Shown: positions 11,091 through 21,411 of the stretch, one piece after another
Numbering within the stretch: position 1 is the stretch's first letter
How the letters are laid out: each line of letters begins with the position of its first letter
Source: Eurosta solidaginis
Taxonomy: Eukaryota; Arthropoda; Insecta; Diptera; Tephritidae
Length of the DNA: 64,000 nt
Direction: 5' to 3'
NCBI RefSeq assembly: GCF_040869045.1
Contig: NC_090320.1
Span: 117,251,112-117,315,111 of the forward strand
Program-made: the position numbers and the translations under genes
Notes under the pieces: generated by a model
The model's database searches: none
Told to the model about the DNA's origin: nothing
The model's input: only the letters and a program-made list of their open reading frames with translations

Positions 11091-11980
11091 AGAAAGCTAA
11101 AAACGCTTCTGTTGGCATTGAATTTGGGAAAGTTAGCAATGAAAAATGTATAGTTTGTGTAAAAGGAAAACAAACACGTTGTCGTTTAAGAATTGTGGAA
11201 CTAGAGCAAAAGCCTTGCTTGATATAGTTCACTCGGACGTGATGGGTCCGTTTGCTGAAAAATCTTTCTGGTGCTCGCTTTTTACTCACATTTGTTGATG
11301 ACTTTTCCCATATGCTATTTGTAGTGCCAATTAAACACAAATCAGAAGTATTTGGTGAGTTTGTAAAGTTTAAAAAAAGAGTTGAAAAGCAATGTTCACG
11401 AAAAATAAAAGTCTTTAGGTCTGATAACGGCACGGAATATCTTAATGATACATTTAAAAAACTTTGTGAAATAGAAGGCATAGTGCACCAAACTACCTCG
11501 CCGTACACTCCAGAACAAAACGGAGTTGCCGAAAGATTCAACCGCACAATAATTGAACGAGTGCGGTGCATGTTAATAGATTCTGGTTTGAAACACAAAT
11601 TTTGGGCTGAAGCAGCAAATACCGCGGCGTATATTCTTAATCGAATACCATACACCTTGAATGAAAAGAGTCCTCAAGAAATATTTACAAATAAAAAGCC
11701 AAATCTAAAATTTATAAAAGTGTTTGGATGCAAAGCCATGGTGCATGTGCCTCGCGAAAAGCGAAGAAAGCTTGACCCGAAATCGGTTGAGTGCGCAATG
11801 GTTGGCTATAGTAGTGACTCAAAAGCGTATAGGTTATTTAACCCTAAAACACAAAAAATTGTAAGAAGCCGCCATGTTCTTTTTATTGAGTCGCATAATA
11901 ATAATTCTGAAAAAACTATATATTTGATTGGGAATAGGGGTGTGAATCCTTCAATATTGTTGATTCAGGTGAGGAGGTAG
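11091..11980 (+). pseudogene. Copia integrase
   Basis: The pre-integrase zinc region (GHICPEHLKKAKN, CIVCVKGKQTR) is spread over frameshifts between 11060 and 11260. The catalytic core is open from 11252. It has FVDDFSH (first Asp), FRSDNGTEY (second Asp) and TPEQNGVAER (Glu), the full D,D35E triad of the rve family. The copia-type FWAEAANTAAYILNRIP and KVFGCKAMVHVP blocks follow. The frame breaks again near 11960. The enzyme would insert cDNA into chromosomes. Confidence 0.92.
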
Positions 11981-11982
11981 AT

Positions 11983-13002
11983 ATGAAAAAGGTAGATATG
12001 AAAGAATCGCCAATTATTGAAAATAAGCTATCAGAAGTAGTATGTGAAGAAACTGATACACTCGCACCACTTAAAGTAGAGTCTGATAGTGAACCAGCCA
12101 ATCAGTTCGTGCCTGATACAGCAAAATTCGATTCTCCCTATGAAAGCGCAAACGACTCTGACGACTTCGAGGACGCAAAAGGTCTAAGGCGTTCGGAAAG
12201 AATCGCGGGAAAAAAGTTTGGCGCAAACTTTTCTGTGACTGAATTTGTTTCCAGTGAACCTAAAACTCTGGCTGAGGCGATGTCAAGTGAACATGCAGAA
12301 GACTGGAAAGCTGCAGTAGACGCGGAAATGAATTCTTTGCATTTAAACAAAACTTGGCAGCTGAGTGAATTACCTCCTGGAAAGAAAGCAATTAGGTCCA
12401 GATGGGTATTTAAAACCAAAATAGATGGTAATGGCACGGTTGTTCGACGTAAAGCCAGGTTAGTAATCAAAGGATATAATCAAAAAAAAGGTATCGACTA
12501 TGAGGAAACGTTTGCCCCTGTGGTCCGGTATACCTCTTTGCGTTATCTATTGGCACTAGCGGCAAAGCCTGACCTAATGATTCATCAAATGGATGCGGTT
12601 ACAGCATTTCTCAATGCTGAGCTCAAAGATGAAATTTACATGGCGCAGCCCGATGGTTTTGATGATGGCTCTGGTCGTGTTTGTAGACTAAATAAATCTC
12701 TATACGGGCTAAAGCAGTCAAGCCGACTGTGGAATGAAACATTCAATAACGTTTTATTAAAATTAGACCTGATACGCAGCAATACAGACCAGTGTGTCTA
12801 CTACAAGGTTGGAGATGATGTGATGCTATTTGTAGCTGTTTATGTTGACGATGTGTTACTTCTCTCGAACGACGAGTCAAGCTTAAATACCTTAAATAAA
12901 CAGTTGGCATCGGAATTTAAAATGAAAGACCTTGGTAAAGTGTCGAACAATTCTTGGCATGCGTGTTACGAAAGATTTAGTCAACGGCAATATAAAAGTT
13001 GA
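11983..13002 (+). pseudogene. Copia reverse transcriptase
   Basis: The RVT_2 family is recognisable by KTWQLSELPPGKKAIRSRWV, RKARLVIKGYNQKKGIDYEE, DAVTAFLNAELKDEIYMAQP, the SLYGLKQSSRLWN block and the catalytic FVAVYVDDVLLL, with intact YVDD. A Ser/Asp-rich linker from integrase precedes it (KESPIIENKLSE to DSDDFEDAKG). A one-base shift at about 12,940 throws the end out of frame, and the natural continuation is in the next frame from 12932. Confidence 0.93.
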
Positions 13003-13804
13003 CCAGTCCCAATATATCGCTGAAATGCTCGAACGCTTTGGAATGTTTGATAGCAATCCAGTTGCGACACCAATCGACTTAAATCAGTATATAAGTACCA
13101 AAATGTGTCCACTCAGCGAAGCGGATAAACATGAGATGGCAAAAGTTCCCTATATGCAAGCAATTGGGTGTTTGCTATTCGCTGCACAAATAACACGCCC
13201 TGACATCAGTTTTGCTGTAAATTTGCATAGTCGTTTTTCCACAAATCCAGGAAAGGCACATTGGGCTGCAGTGAAACGCGTCATGCGATACTTAAAGGGT
13301 ACCATAAACTACGGTATAGTGTTTAGCAAAGAAGCGTGCAATCTGACTGGGTTTTGCGACGCAGATTGGGCTAGCGATCTCGATGAAAGACGATCTACAA
13401 CGGGTTATGTATTTAAATTGCAAGGTGGCCCGATTTCTTGGTGCACTCGAAGGCAGCGAACTGTCGCTCTTTCTTCTACTGAGGCCGAATTTATGGCCAC
13501 GACGTCGGCAATCCAAGATGCAACATGGCTAATGCGCTTACAGAAGGAGCTGACACCACACAGTGCAGAAACTATATTACTCCATTGCGACAACAAAAGT
13601 GCCATACAAGTGGCTATGAATAATTCTTATTCACCTCGTACTAAGCATGTTGATATAAAAGGCAAATTTATCCGTCAACATTTGGAAAGTGGCAAGATCA
13701 AGCTGGTCTACATACCAACCAAGGAGATGTTAGCTGATATCCTGACAAAAGGTGTATCTAAAGTTATTCATACTAATCTTTGTAAGTCACTTGGTCTTAA
13801 TTGA
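12932..13804 (+). pseudogene. Copia RT connection and RNase H
   Basis: Continues the RT frame through the connection region (ARPDISFAVN-like TRPDISFAVNLHSRF, HWAAVKRVMRYLKGT) into RNase H. The acidic residues are at GFCDADWASD, LSSTEAEFMA and LLHCDNKSAI, with the terminal PRTKHVDIKG and LADILTKG. Termination at 13804 is natural and is followed by ~115 bp of untranslated DNA and the polypurine-like CAGGAAAGG before the 3' LTR. Confidence 0.92.
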
Positions 13805-13920
13805 AACTAAATTTACATTGTTAATTCTGCCATAGTTTGATTTGCAAATAACTATTTAAAATAATTAAATGAAGTTTCTTTTTCTGTTTACTTAATAAAT
13901 GAAGTATCGTTCAGGAAAGG

Positions 13921-14095
13921 TGTTGAGGTGTAAAATAGAACGATAACTCATACTATTAAATACAACTCTTCTATGTATACTACCATATATATTCTGTCAA
14001 ATAAAATGAAATTTTTATACTCTCTCTTCCGGTTTGTACTACCATTAAACGTGTCGTGTTTTTATTCACTGCCTGAAATATTTAACTTTACTACA
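13921..14095 (+). repeat. Copia 3' LTR
   Basis: 175 bp, same termini as the 5' LTR. It has one TC dinucleotide insertion and about two substitutions relative to the 5' copy. It is preceded by CAGGAAAGG, a plausible polypurine tract, and followed by the duplicated target ATAAG at 14096-14100. Confidence 0.9.
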
Positions 14096-14100
14096 ATAAG

Positions 14101-15077
14101 CCAAAGGGAGATAACGCTAAGACTCCCGCTTTCTCGGAGGCGCTAAAGGGAATCAACGCTAAGACTCCAGCTTTCTCGGATGTACCAAAGGGAGATAACA
14201 CTAAGACTCCTGCTTTTCCCGAGAAGATGAGTGATGTGGCAAAGCAGTCACTGACTGTGGCGCTGGTTGATCGTAGCGGTCCTTTCGGACAAATGACTAC
14301 TGAAAGGTGGAGATCTGTGGAAAGGGAGCTTATTAGCATAATGCTTAAGATGATGCGGGAACAACCAAGTAAGCCCCTTCCAACCTTTGATACGGGGGGA
14401 TGGTATAATGGTGTGAAGATGATAGCGTGCGACAATATCGCGAGCTTGCGGTGGCTGGAGGAAGTGGTTCCAAACCTCGAAAGGCAAGGCACGAACGCGC
14501 GGTTTGAGGTGGTGGATAAAGCGCAAATCCCCACGGTACCAAAAGTTAAGGTATGGATACCATGCGTGATGAAGTCGGAGGATATACTGCGACTTCTGCA
14601 GAATCAGAATCCGAACATACCGACACAGGATTGGAAGGTACTTACTGTATCTCGGCCTACCGAGGATGGTCAGTTCTGCATCTTCCAAATAAACAAGCAG
14701 GCGGAGGATATTTTGTACACGTAGTTGTCACTGGCAAAATTTACATGCGACTGAGGAAAAGAGATCCCGAGGATAAAACCCCTAACACGCTAGAGGTGGG
14801 CGAAGTCGAAAAGGACCTCAAAATCCTAAGGGAAAAAAGACAGGTGGAGGTCCCCGACGTCACCACGAACGTGCTAGAAGAGGACCAACGGCTAAATGGT
14901 GCTGTGACTCGCACAGAGGAACACCCGGCGCAACAGTCACGAGAGGCTGAAGGGGGACTCGAATACTCTAAACCAAAAGGGAAAGGGGAGGACGACGACG
15001 TCAAGACGAAGGTGCTGGAGGTGGACAAACAGCCCAATGGTGCTGCAAGTCCTACAGATAAACCTCCAACACAGTAA
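14101..15077 (+). pseudogene. Loa LINE ORF1, C-terminal part (DUF4780-like)
   Basis: ORF1 resumes after the copia insertion. A short tandem repeat encodes three near-identical 'KGDNTKTPAFPE'-like units at 14103-14225. The recognisable block follows: MMREQPSKPLPTFDTGGWY, NIASLRWLEEVVPNLE, VKVWIPCVMKSEDILRLL, NPNIPTQDWKVL. I associate this pattern with the DUF4780 domain of insect Loa-type ORF1 proteins. The frame shifts near 14690 and continues from KIYMRLRKRD to a Glu/Lys-rich C-terminus ending at 15077. The likely role is nucleic-acid binding in the LINE ribonucleoprotein. Confidence 0.75.
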
Positions 15078-16719
15078 AGTGGCGTCGAGCGAACTCCTCC
15101 TAACCCTTGAGGAGGGTTCGTTTGACGTGGCGCTGATCTAGGAGCCGTGGCTCTCATCGGGAGGAAAGGTTTCTGGACTTAGCGCGCGCGGGTTTGGCGT
15201 TTACTACGCGCACACGGAAGTACGGGTGCGAGATGTAGTAATGGTAAGGAAACGGCTGCATTCATATATGCTGCCTAATTACACCACTGAGGATCTCGTA
15301 GCGGTGGCCGTTGAACAAAAGAATATGCAGGCATTTATCCTTGCGTCCTGCTACATGGCCCATGCTGCGGAGGTTCCACCGATGGAGTGCAAAAGGCTAG
15401 TACAGGAGGAAGGGCTCAAAAGGCAGTTGGTCATAGGCGCAGATGCAAATGCACACCACAATGCGTGGGGAGGAGCAGATACGAACGAGAGAGGCGAATC
15501 TCTATTTTGTTACATCCTGCAAACCAATTTGCAGATAGCCAACAGGGGAAATGTCCCTACATACATTGGTCGAACATCCAGTAATGTTCTGGATATTACA
15601 TTGAGCTCCGAGCGCGATATATCAAGGTATGATTTCATGGTTCTTGATAGACCATCCTTCTCCGACCATGCGTATATCAGCTTCAGCATCCCCCTAAAGA
15701 GGGTAGAGAAGGGAGGAACCTTTAGAAACCCTAGGTCAGCGAACTGGACTAAATTCCAGAAACATGTAGAAACAAAACTGGGACAACCCAAAGAGGTTGC
15801 TAATGTAGAGGAACTGGAGGAGTCGAATGAATTCCTAACAAGGACGCTTATGACTGCGAATAACAAAGCTTGCCCTGTAAGAAGATTCAGAGGAAAAGCA
15901 AAGCCGCCATGGTGGAGCAAGGAGCTGAGTCTTCTAAGAAGACAGGTAAAAGAAATGTTTAAGCTCGCAAAAACCGCGGAAAGCGAAGCGTGTCGGGACG
16001 AGTACAGGGATCTTCTGAGGATCTACAAGCGTGAAATTACCAGGGCGAAGAGAAACTCATGGAAACGTTTCTGTACGGACATAGAATGCTCCAGCGAAAC
16101 AGCACGGTTGAAAAAAGTCCTAGCAAAGGGAAACATAGTCCAGGGACTAATAAAGAAAGAGAACGGGGAATGGTCACGTAATAGTGAGGAATCCCTTGAG
16201 GTGCTTCTCGATACACATTTCCCATCGGGAGACGGTTTAGAAGAGCCAGCAGACATCACTCACACTTCGATCACGGAGCTAGTAGTGCCGAGCTTGGTGA
16301 CCGATACCAAGATCGAGTTGGCAGTGAAAACGTTTTCTAAGTTTAAATCGCCGGGTGCAGGTGGTATATTCCCGGCCATGCTACAAGTCTCAAGTAGGGC
16401 GGTCGTGGAATGGCTTAAAATATTCGATGGGTGCATAAGACTGAATCATGTACCGCACTCTTGCAGAACTGCTCGTGTAGCTTTTCTACCAAAGGCGGGG
16501 AAGATCGGTCACGTGTATCCCAAAGACTATAGACCCATTAGCTTAACATCATTTCTGCTCAAAACCTCTGAGAGGCTGATAGATGTGTACATAACGTCCA
16601 ACGTGGATGAAAAGCTGCTCTCTACAACTCAGCATGCGTACACCAAAGGCAAGTCGGTAGACGCCGCATTGCATAGGGTGGTAATAAGCATAGAGAAATC
16701 CCTGGAATCCCTGCTCTAG
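15040..16719 (+). pseudogene. Loa LINE ORF2: endonuclease and RT N-terminus
   Basis: The frame overlaps the end of ORF1, as expected for this clade, and opens with LQINLQHSKVASSELLL. The endonuclease Glu motif follows as 'LI*EPWL', where an in-frame TAG at 15139-15141 replaces the usual Gln. Then come VIGADANAHHNAWGG, DITLSSERDI and SFSDHAYISF (Asp-His site). After a basic linker (PPWWSKELSLLRRQ) the RT begins: KFKSPGAGGIFPAML, VAFLPKAGKIGHVYPKDYRP, TTQHAYTKGKSVDAALHRVV. The frame is lost near 16719 and the RT continues one frame over. Confidence 0.9.
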
Positions 16720-17027
16720 GAGTCTTCTTGGACATTGCCGGGGCTTTCAATAATGTTGCAACATGGGCGATTATGGATGGTCTTAAGTACATTAAAGTAC
16801 ATCCTGCCTTAATCAGATGGATCGGCTGCATGCTAAATTGCAGAAAGATTACATCACAATGGGGATTGTACGAGGCCACGAAATCAGTGGACAGGGGCAC
16901 GCCGCAGGGAGGGGTGCTATCACCTCTGTTGTGGACGCTGGTCATCAACCAACTGCTCAGGCAATTCGATGAGGGACCCGTAAAACTTACGGCTTACGCT
17001 GATGACGTTGCAATTGTCATAAGTTGA
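16720..17027 (+). pseudogene. Loa LINE ORF2: RT catalytic core
   Basis: Directly continues the RT after a one-base shift. It carries LDIAGAFNNVATWAI-type block A (seen as DIAGAFNNV), DRGTPQGGVLSPLLWTLVIN and the catalytic LTAYADDVAIVIS with intact YADD. A TGA at 17025-17027 immediately follows the catalytic strand, and the same frame reopens at 17028, so this is a point stop rather than a boundary. Confidence 0.9.
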
Positions 17028-18497
17028 AAGTGCCTTCCAACGATTAGTTCTTTGATGTATCGGGCGCTTCGGGATATTCATACCTGGGCATCTAATGTCG
17101 GGTTGAAAGTCAATGCGGAGAAGAAGGATATGGTCTTGTTTACAAAGAGGTACAAGGTCCCAAATTGGACCAGGCTTAAGTTAGGAGGGGTGACCTTACA
17201 GGAGAAACCCTGCACAAAATATGTAGGAATCATCCTAGACAGTAAGCTATCATGGAAGCTCAACGTAGAGGAGAGGGTCAAGAAGGCCTCAACGGCACTC
17301 TATGCATGTAAAAGAATGCTGGGGTGTACGTGGGGCCTATCGCCCTCTCTTTCTAATTGGGTTTTTACAGCGATTGTAAGCCCTATCCTATACTATGGAG
17401 TTCTTGCTTGGTGGAAAGCCACACAAAAAACAACATACCTCAAAAAATTAGAGGGGGTATGCAGACTATCGATGCTTAGCATTACGGGAGCCCTGAAAAC
17501 AACCCCGACGGCTGCACTGTATGCCATTCTGCACATTCCACCTGTAGACCTGGTAGCAAAGAACAAAGCATTAACGACCGCAACCAGGCTCGGTGCTTCG
17601 GGGCAGCTTGAGCGCCGACCATATGGCCATAGTAGTATAGCGTCATCAATCACAAGACGAACATATTACTTGATTCCTTATCTTCGCTTCGAGGGAGATC
17701 TTAAGGCCACAATAGAGGTGGACGGTTGGCGCAAGGGTGCGCAAATGGCGGACGAGGCGATACATGTGTACACCGATGGTTCCAAAGTAGTGGAAGGCGT
17801 AGGGTCTGCGGTATACTGCGCTGATCCTGAAATAAGCAGATCCTACAGGCTGCCGGATTACTGTAGCGTTTTGCAAACAGAAATATTAGCCGTAACCAAA
17901 GCAGTTGAAACCCTGGAAGAGAATAGCTTAAGCTGCAACCGTGTTAACTTTTATATGGACAGTCGAGCAGCAATTAAGGCAATAATCTCGCAAAGTACAG
18001 CATCTAAATGCGTATTAGAGTGTAAGCAGTCTCTGGAGATACTCCGGACAGGGAAAAGCTTACATCTATATTGGGTGCCAGGGCATATGGGAATAGATGG
18101 GAATGAAAAAGCGGACGAGCTAGCTAAAAAGGGCGCATCCCTTGAAGCTTGCTCCGTAGACGTCCCAACTAGATTGGGCGAGATTAAGCGAAGGCGAAAG
18201 GTGCACATGATCGACCAAGCGGGAAAGGCGTGGGTTCAAGCGCGGGGCTGTAAAGTGCCGAAGATTATCTGTAGGTCTTACAACCTTAGACTAACACAGT
18301 TGCTTCTATCATTAAAAAGAGAGGGCTGTGGACTCATGACGGGTATTCTGACTGGACACTGCCTTCTAGCGTCACATGCCTTTAAATTAAGCTTGGTCAG
18401 TGATAGCAGATGTAGGAAGTGTGGGTTGGAGGAGGAAACGATCGAGCACGTTCTATGCTCGTGCCCTGCACTTGCCAGGCTAAGACTCCAGCTATAA
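17028..18497 (+). pseudogene. Loa LINE ORF2: RT thumb, RNase H, Cys/His tail
   Basis: Same frame as the RT core after the stop. It begins with LRDIHTWASNVGLKVNAEK, the thumb region. RNase H follows with IHVYTDGSKVVEGVGSA (first Asp), LQTEILAVTKAVE (Glu), VNFYMDSRAAIKAI (Asp) and YWVPGHMGIDGNEKADELA (His/Asp), so all catalytic positions are kept. The C-terminus has CRKCGLEEETIEHVLCSC, a zinc-binding-like cluster used by many LINEs. The presence of RNase H separates this LINE from the one inside copia. Confidence 0.92.
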
Positions 18498-18711
18498 GGA
18501 GTGATACAGCTGTCAGATCTAGAAGCAGCAAGTGGCTTAAGTCCTAGGAAGCTTCTAGTATTTGCCAAGAGGACGGAGTTATTTTATAACATAGGTCCTG
18601 GTTTTTGATAGGGTTTTTCAATTTGGTCGTTAAAACAAACTTCTGGTAACACTACGGACTCAATCAGTCTATGTGAGGTCCTCATGGGCCGGCCAGTTAA
18701 ACCTAACCTAA
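18498..18711 (+). other. Loa LINE 3' untranslated region
   Basis: No ORF. It ends GGCCGGCCAGTTAAACC plus CTAACCTAACG, a terminal motif typical of this LINE type, with no clear poly-A. The adjoining sequence is the leader of the mdg1-like Gypsy element. Confidence 0.6.
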
Positions 18712-19199
18712 CGTTAAGTATGTTTAAAAATGTAGAATAAATTGAGCGGTCCTGTGACGCTTCACTATTTTTGCCTAGGATTTTTTTATTACAATAGCAT
18801 ATATTAGAAATAATTTAAGCAGAAGAAAAAACAGATGTAAAAATTTAAAGAGAAAAAAGGAATTAATTAAGCGTAAAATAAATAAAAATTTAATATTTAA
18901 GTAAATTGGAATGTTTAGGACGTTTCTTAGAATATTTAGTTAACTTTCGACAAATGTAAGTTTCAGTTATCCCTTAGTTATGAGCGAAATAACAACAGAG
19001 GAGGAATTCCATAGAATTTTTGTATTTTACCACAAATACAGCAGATAGGATTAAATTAAAAGAAAAAATCCAAGAATTAAGGAAAATGAACTAAAAAAGA
19101 AAAACAAATTTTTTTCTTTGTCCAATTTATTCAATTTGATAGAAAATGGTTAGGAAATTCACAAAAATGCCTTAGTGGACTAAAATAGCTCAAGGCATA

Positions 19200-19436
19200 A
19201 TGATAGCAATAGCTGGCTATAAATTTGGCAAGGAAAATAACGAGAAAAATCCTGCAGATAAATTAATCAAATATGAACCAAAATTAAGTGTAGAAAATAA
19301 AGGAGAAAATCCAGATAAATGGTTAACTATTTTTGCATGCGTAATTACATTCTTGATTGTCACACTTGCAATTTTAATAAAAAATTACATAAGAAGTAAA
19401 TTGAGACAATCAAATAATGTACAACAACGCATTTAA
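19200..19436 (+). CDS. Small membrane ORF upstream of gag
   Basis: ATG at 19200 opens a 78-residue frame. It has a Lys/Asn/Glu-rich N-terminal half and one strong hydrophobic segment at about residues 43-65 (LTIFACVITFLIVTLAILI), followed by a basic tail (KNYIRSKLRQ). It sits in the leader of the mdg1-like element about 70 bp before the gag frame. I do not recognise a family. It could be a small accessory protein of the retroelement or chance. The uninterrupted frame in an element whose other genes are broken is the only hint of meaning. Confidence 0.4.
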   Translation: MIAIAGYKFGKENNEKNPADKLIKYEPKLSVENKGENPDKWLTIFACVITFLIVTLAILIKNYIRSKLRQSNNVQQRI

Positions 19437-19509
19437 ATAAAATGAGTAAATGGCAAGAAATTTACGACAAATTATCAGAAGAAAAAACTAAAGCGGAAAA
19501 AGCATACAA

Positions 19510-20239
19510 ATGAAAAATAAAAACACCACGATAAAGCCAGAAACTATAGTTAAACATTTAAACACAATCGTAGAAGCCCTGAATAATATAGGACAGGTAA
19601 TCAATAAGGTGAATAATATACTAACTAAAGAACACCAAAACGAAGCTTACCAATTATTTTCACACGTACGTGACAAATTAGTATCCTCATTAGCAAGATA
19701 CAACATAGAAATACCCATACCAACTACGATAGAGAAAAATCTTCAAGTTGATTTTAGCTCAGTTCTAACCGAATCCTCACGAAACCGCACCCCTGCACCA
19801 GCATTGAGTCAAACTTCATCAGTGGAAGAACAAACCACTGCATATCCCACTCATAAACGTCACAATGGCACAAACAGTAGTAGAATTTATCAAAACTGCC
19901 TCATCAGTGCTGCCAGAGTTTGATGGTAAGCCTGAAAATTTGCACAGTTTCTTAGATGTCCTTGATATTCTAGACCAAATCAAGGATGAAGCCTTAGGGA
20001 TAACCATGATAAAGACCAAGCTAAAAGGCACTGCAAGAAATTTTATTAGCAACGAAACTACTATTGAACAAATAAAATTAAAATTGAGAACGGCAATAAA
20101 AGGCGAATCAGTGGAGGTTTTGACAGCAAAACTCCTTAATATCCAACAGCGCAGCAAAACTGCAAACCAGTATACTGCAGAAATAGAGAAAATTACAAAA
20201 TCATTAGAAGGAGCTTATATCTCGGACGGACTTACCTAG
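19510..20239 (+). pseudogene. Gypsy Gag (mdg1-like)
   Basis: The first frame, 19510-19923, starts MKNKNTTIKPETIVKHLNTI and has a helical N-terminus rich in Asn/Lys and a Ser/Thr-rich linker. A shift near 19865 leads to a second frame with VVEFIKTASSVLPEFDGKP, LHSFLDVLDILDQI and GTARNFISNETTIEQIKLKL, a capsid-type region. It stops at 20239 (SDGLT then TAG). Together these represent a capsid protein broken by a frameshift and a stop. It is followed by the nucleocapsid-like region from 20344. Confidence 0.75.
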
Positions 20240-20343
20240 ACTTAGTAACGAGATATTCGACACAAGCAGCAGTAAAGGCTATGTGTAAAAACTGCTCCAA
20301 TGATAAAGTAAAAATGATAATGCAAGCATGAACGTTCACAACA

Positions 20344-20658
20344 ATGAACGATGCAATTTCGAAATTTACAAATAGCTGTACAGAAATTACATGCAGCTCA
20401 AATACCATTTTAAACATTCGTCAACAAAATCAATACCGGAGTAATTTCTGTGGAAGTTACCAAAGTAACAACTATGGAGGTTACCGAGGTAGGAGATTTA
20501 GACCCCAGCCAAGATACAACAACAACTTTAGATTAAATAACAATAATAATAATTCCCAAGGAAGATCGCAAAACCAAAATAATAATAGACTCTACAATCA
20601 GACACGTAATGTACGCAGTTGTAACCAGCAGGAAAACCACTTCAAAATCAGTAGATAG
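20344..20658 (+). pseudogene. Gypsy Gag C-terminal, Asn/Arg/Gly-rich region
   Basis: A frame rich in Asn, Arg, Gly and Tyr (SNNYGGYRGRRFRPQPRYNN, then an Asn-only run and NQNNNRLYNQTRNV). It looks like a nucleic-acid-binding Gag tail of RGG type. No CCHC knuckle is visible, which is usual for some mdg1-like elements. It overlaps the start of pol, whose frame opens at 20609. Confidence 0.65.
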
Positions 20659-20989
20659 AAAAATATGTGTACTAAATCTACACTTAAATAGCTATATATC
20701 TACAAAAACATCATTAAATAACTCAATTTCAAATTTCTTAGTAGACACAGGAGTTGATATCTACATCATTAAAAAGAATCAAATAATTAATCATGCAAAA
20801 ATAAATACAGAACAAATAACAGACATAAAGGGCATTGGTCAGGGTATAACCAGTACATTAGGCACAGTTAAAGCTGATGTAAAAGGTGACGACCTTCTAA
20901 TTTACCATAAATTTCACGTCATAGAAGACGACTTTCCAATACCGTGCGATGGAATAATAGGTTTGGACTTTATAAAGAAATATTATAGT
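20609..20989 (+). pseudogene. Gypsy protease
   Basis: Frame with SNFLVDTGVDIYIIKK, an aspartic protease D-T-G box, then IKGIGQGITSTLGTVKADV and PCDGIIGLDFIKKY, the second protease hallmark (G-x-D-F). The frame is cut after FIKKYYSY by the 407 bp Penelope-like insertion and resumes in RT-proximal sequence at 21412. Confidence 0.85.
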
Positions 20990-21396
20990 TATGAATTTTT
21001 TGGCGACCTTTTATCTTTAAATATGTATTTATATCTGGCTTTAGGTCCGTGTTTAATAATTGAAAAATTAAAAACACCCTTTGATTTTTTCTTTTAAATC
21101 GATATATTTCGATTGCTCAACGGCAATCATCTTCAGGATTGTAGCAACTAACAAAAATAATAAACATTAACAGTAAACAAATTTTGCATTTTACATATCA
21201 CATAAATACATACTTTTATTAACACGTCTGTTTTGTCTGACGTGAAGTGTGGTACTGTTTTTTAGAGAGCAGGTGTTTGTAGATATGTGCGCTGTGATCT
21301 ACGTCGCTCTTATAGTTGAGTCGTGTGTTAGTCGGAATATTAATAATGTGTAACATTTCTAGTGTGAAGCGTTTTTATAGTGTTGTATTGTATTCT
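20990..21396 (-). mobile_element. Penelope-like retroelement fragment
   Basis: A 407 bp non-coding insertion bounded by an imperfect 15 bp direct duplication, AAGAAATATTATAGT (20975-20989) versus AAGAAATATAATAGT (21397-21411). On the minus strand it contains CCTGAAGATGATTGCCG followed by GCAATCGAAATATATCG. I associate this 'TGAAGATG...CGAAA' arrangement with Penelope-like element ends. Family assignment is an inference. The insertion boundaries are well supported by the interrupted pol frame. Confidence 0.55.
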
Positions 21397-21411
21397 AAGA
21401 AATATAATAGT

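Larger units (their letters stand above)
5677..14095 (+). mobile_element. Complete Ty1/copia retrotransposon
   Basis: Two LTRs (173 and 175 bp) start TGTTGAGG and end CTACA. They are flanked by a 5 bp duplication and enclose a gag-protease-integrase-RT-RNase H order, which defines Ty1/copia. The primer site GGTTATGGGCC matches the internal initiator-Met tRNA site used by copia. A reverse-strand LINE sits inside gag at 6279-~10188. The coding frame has several frameshifts, so the copy is inactive although its LTRs differ at only about three positions. Confidence 0.93.
4840..18711 (+). mobile_element. Loa-clade LINE, interrupted by a copia element
   Basis: A non-LTR retrotransposon in plus orientation. 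It has an ORF1 with a DUF4780-like region, then an ORF2 with apurinic-type endonuclease, reverse transcriptase, RNase H and a terminal Cys/His cluster. That domain order is typical of the Loa/I-type clades that keep an RNase H. A complete Ty1/copia element occupies 5677-14095 and splits ORF1. The 5' end is placed only approximately. The 3' end reads GGCCGGCCAGTTAAACC followed by CTAACCTAACG. ORF2 carries in-frame stops and a frameshift, so this copy is dead. A second fragment of the family lies on the minus strand at 47620-48128. Confidence 0.8.
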
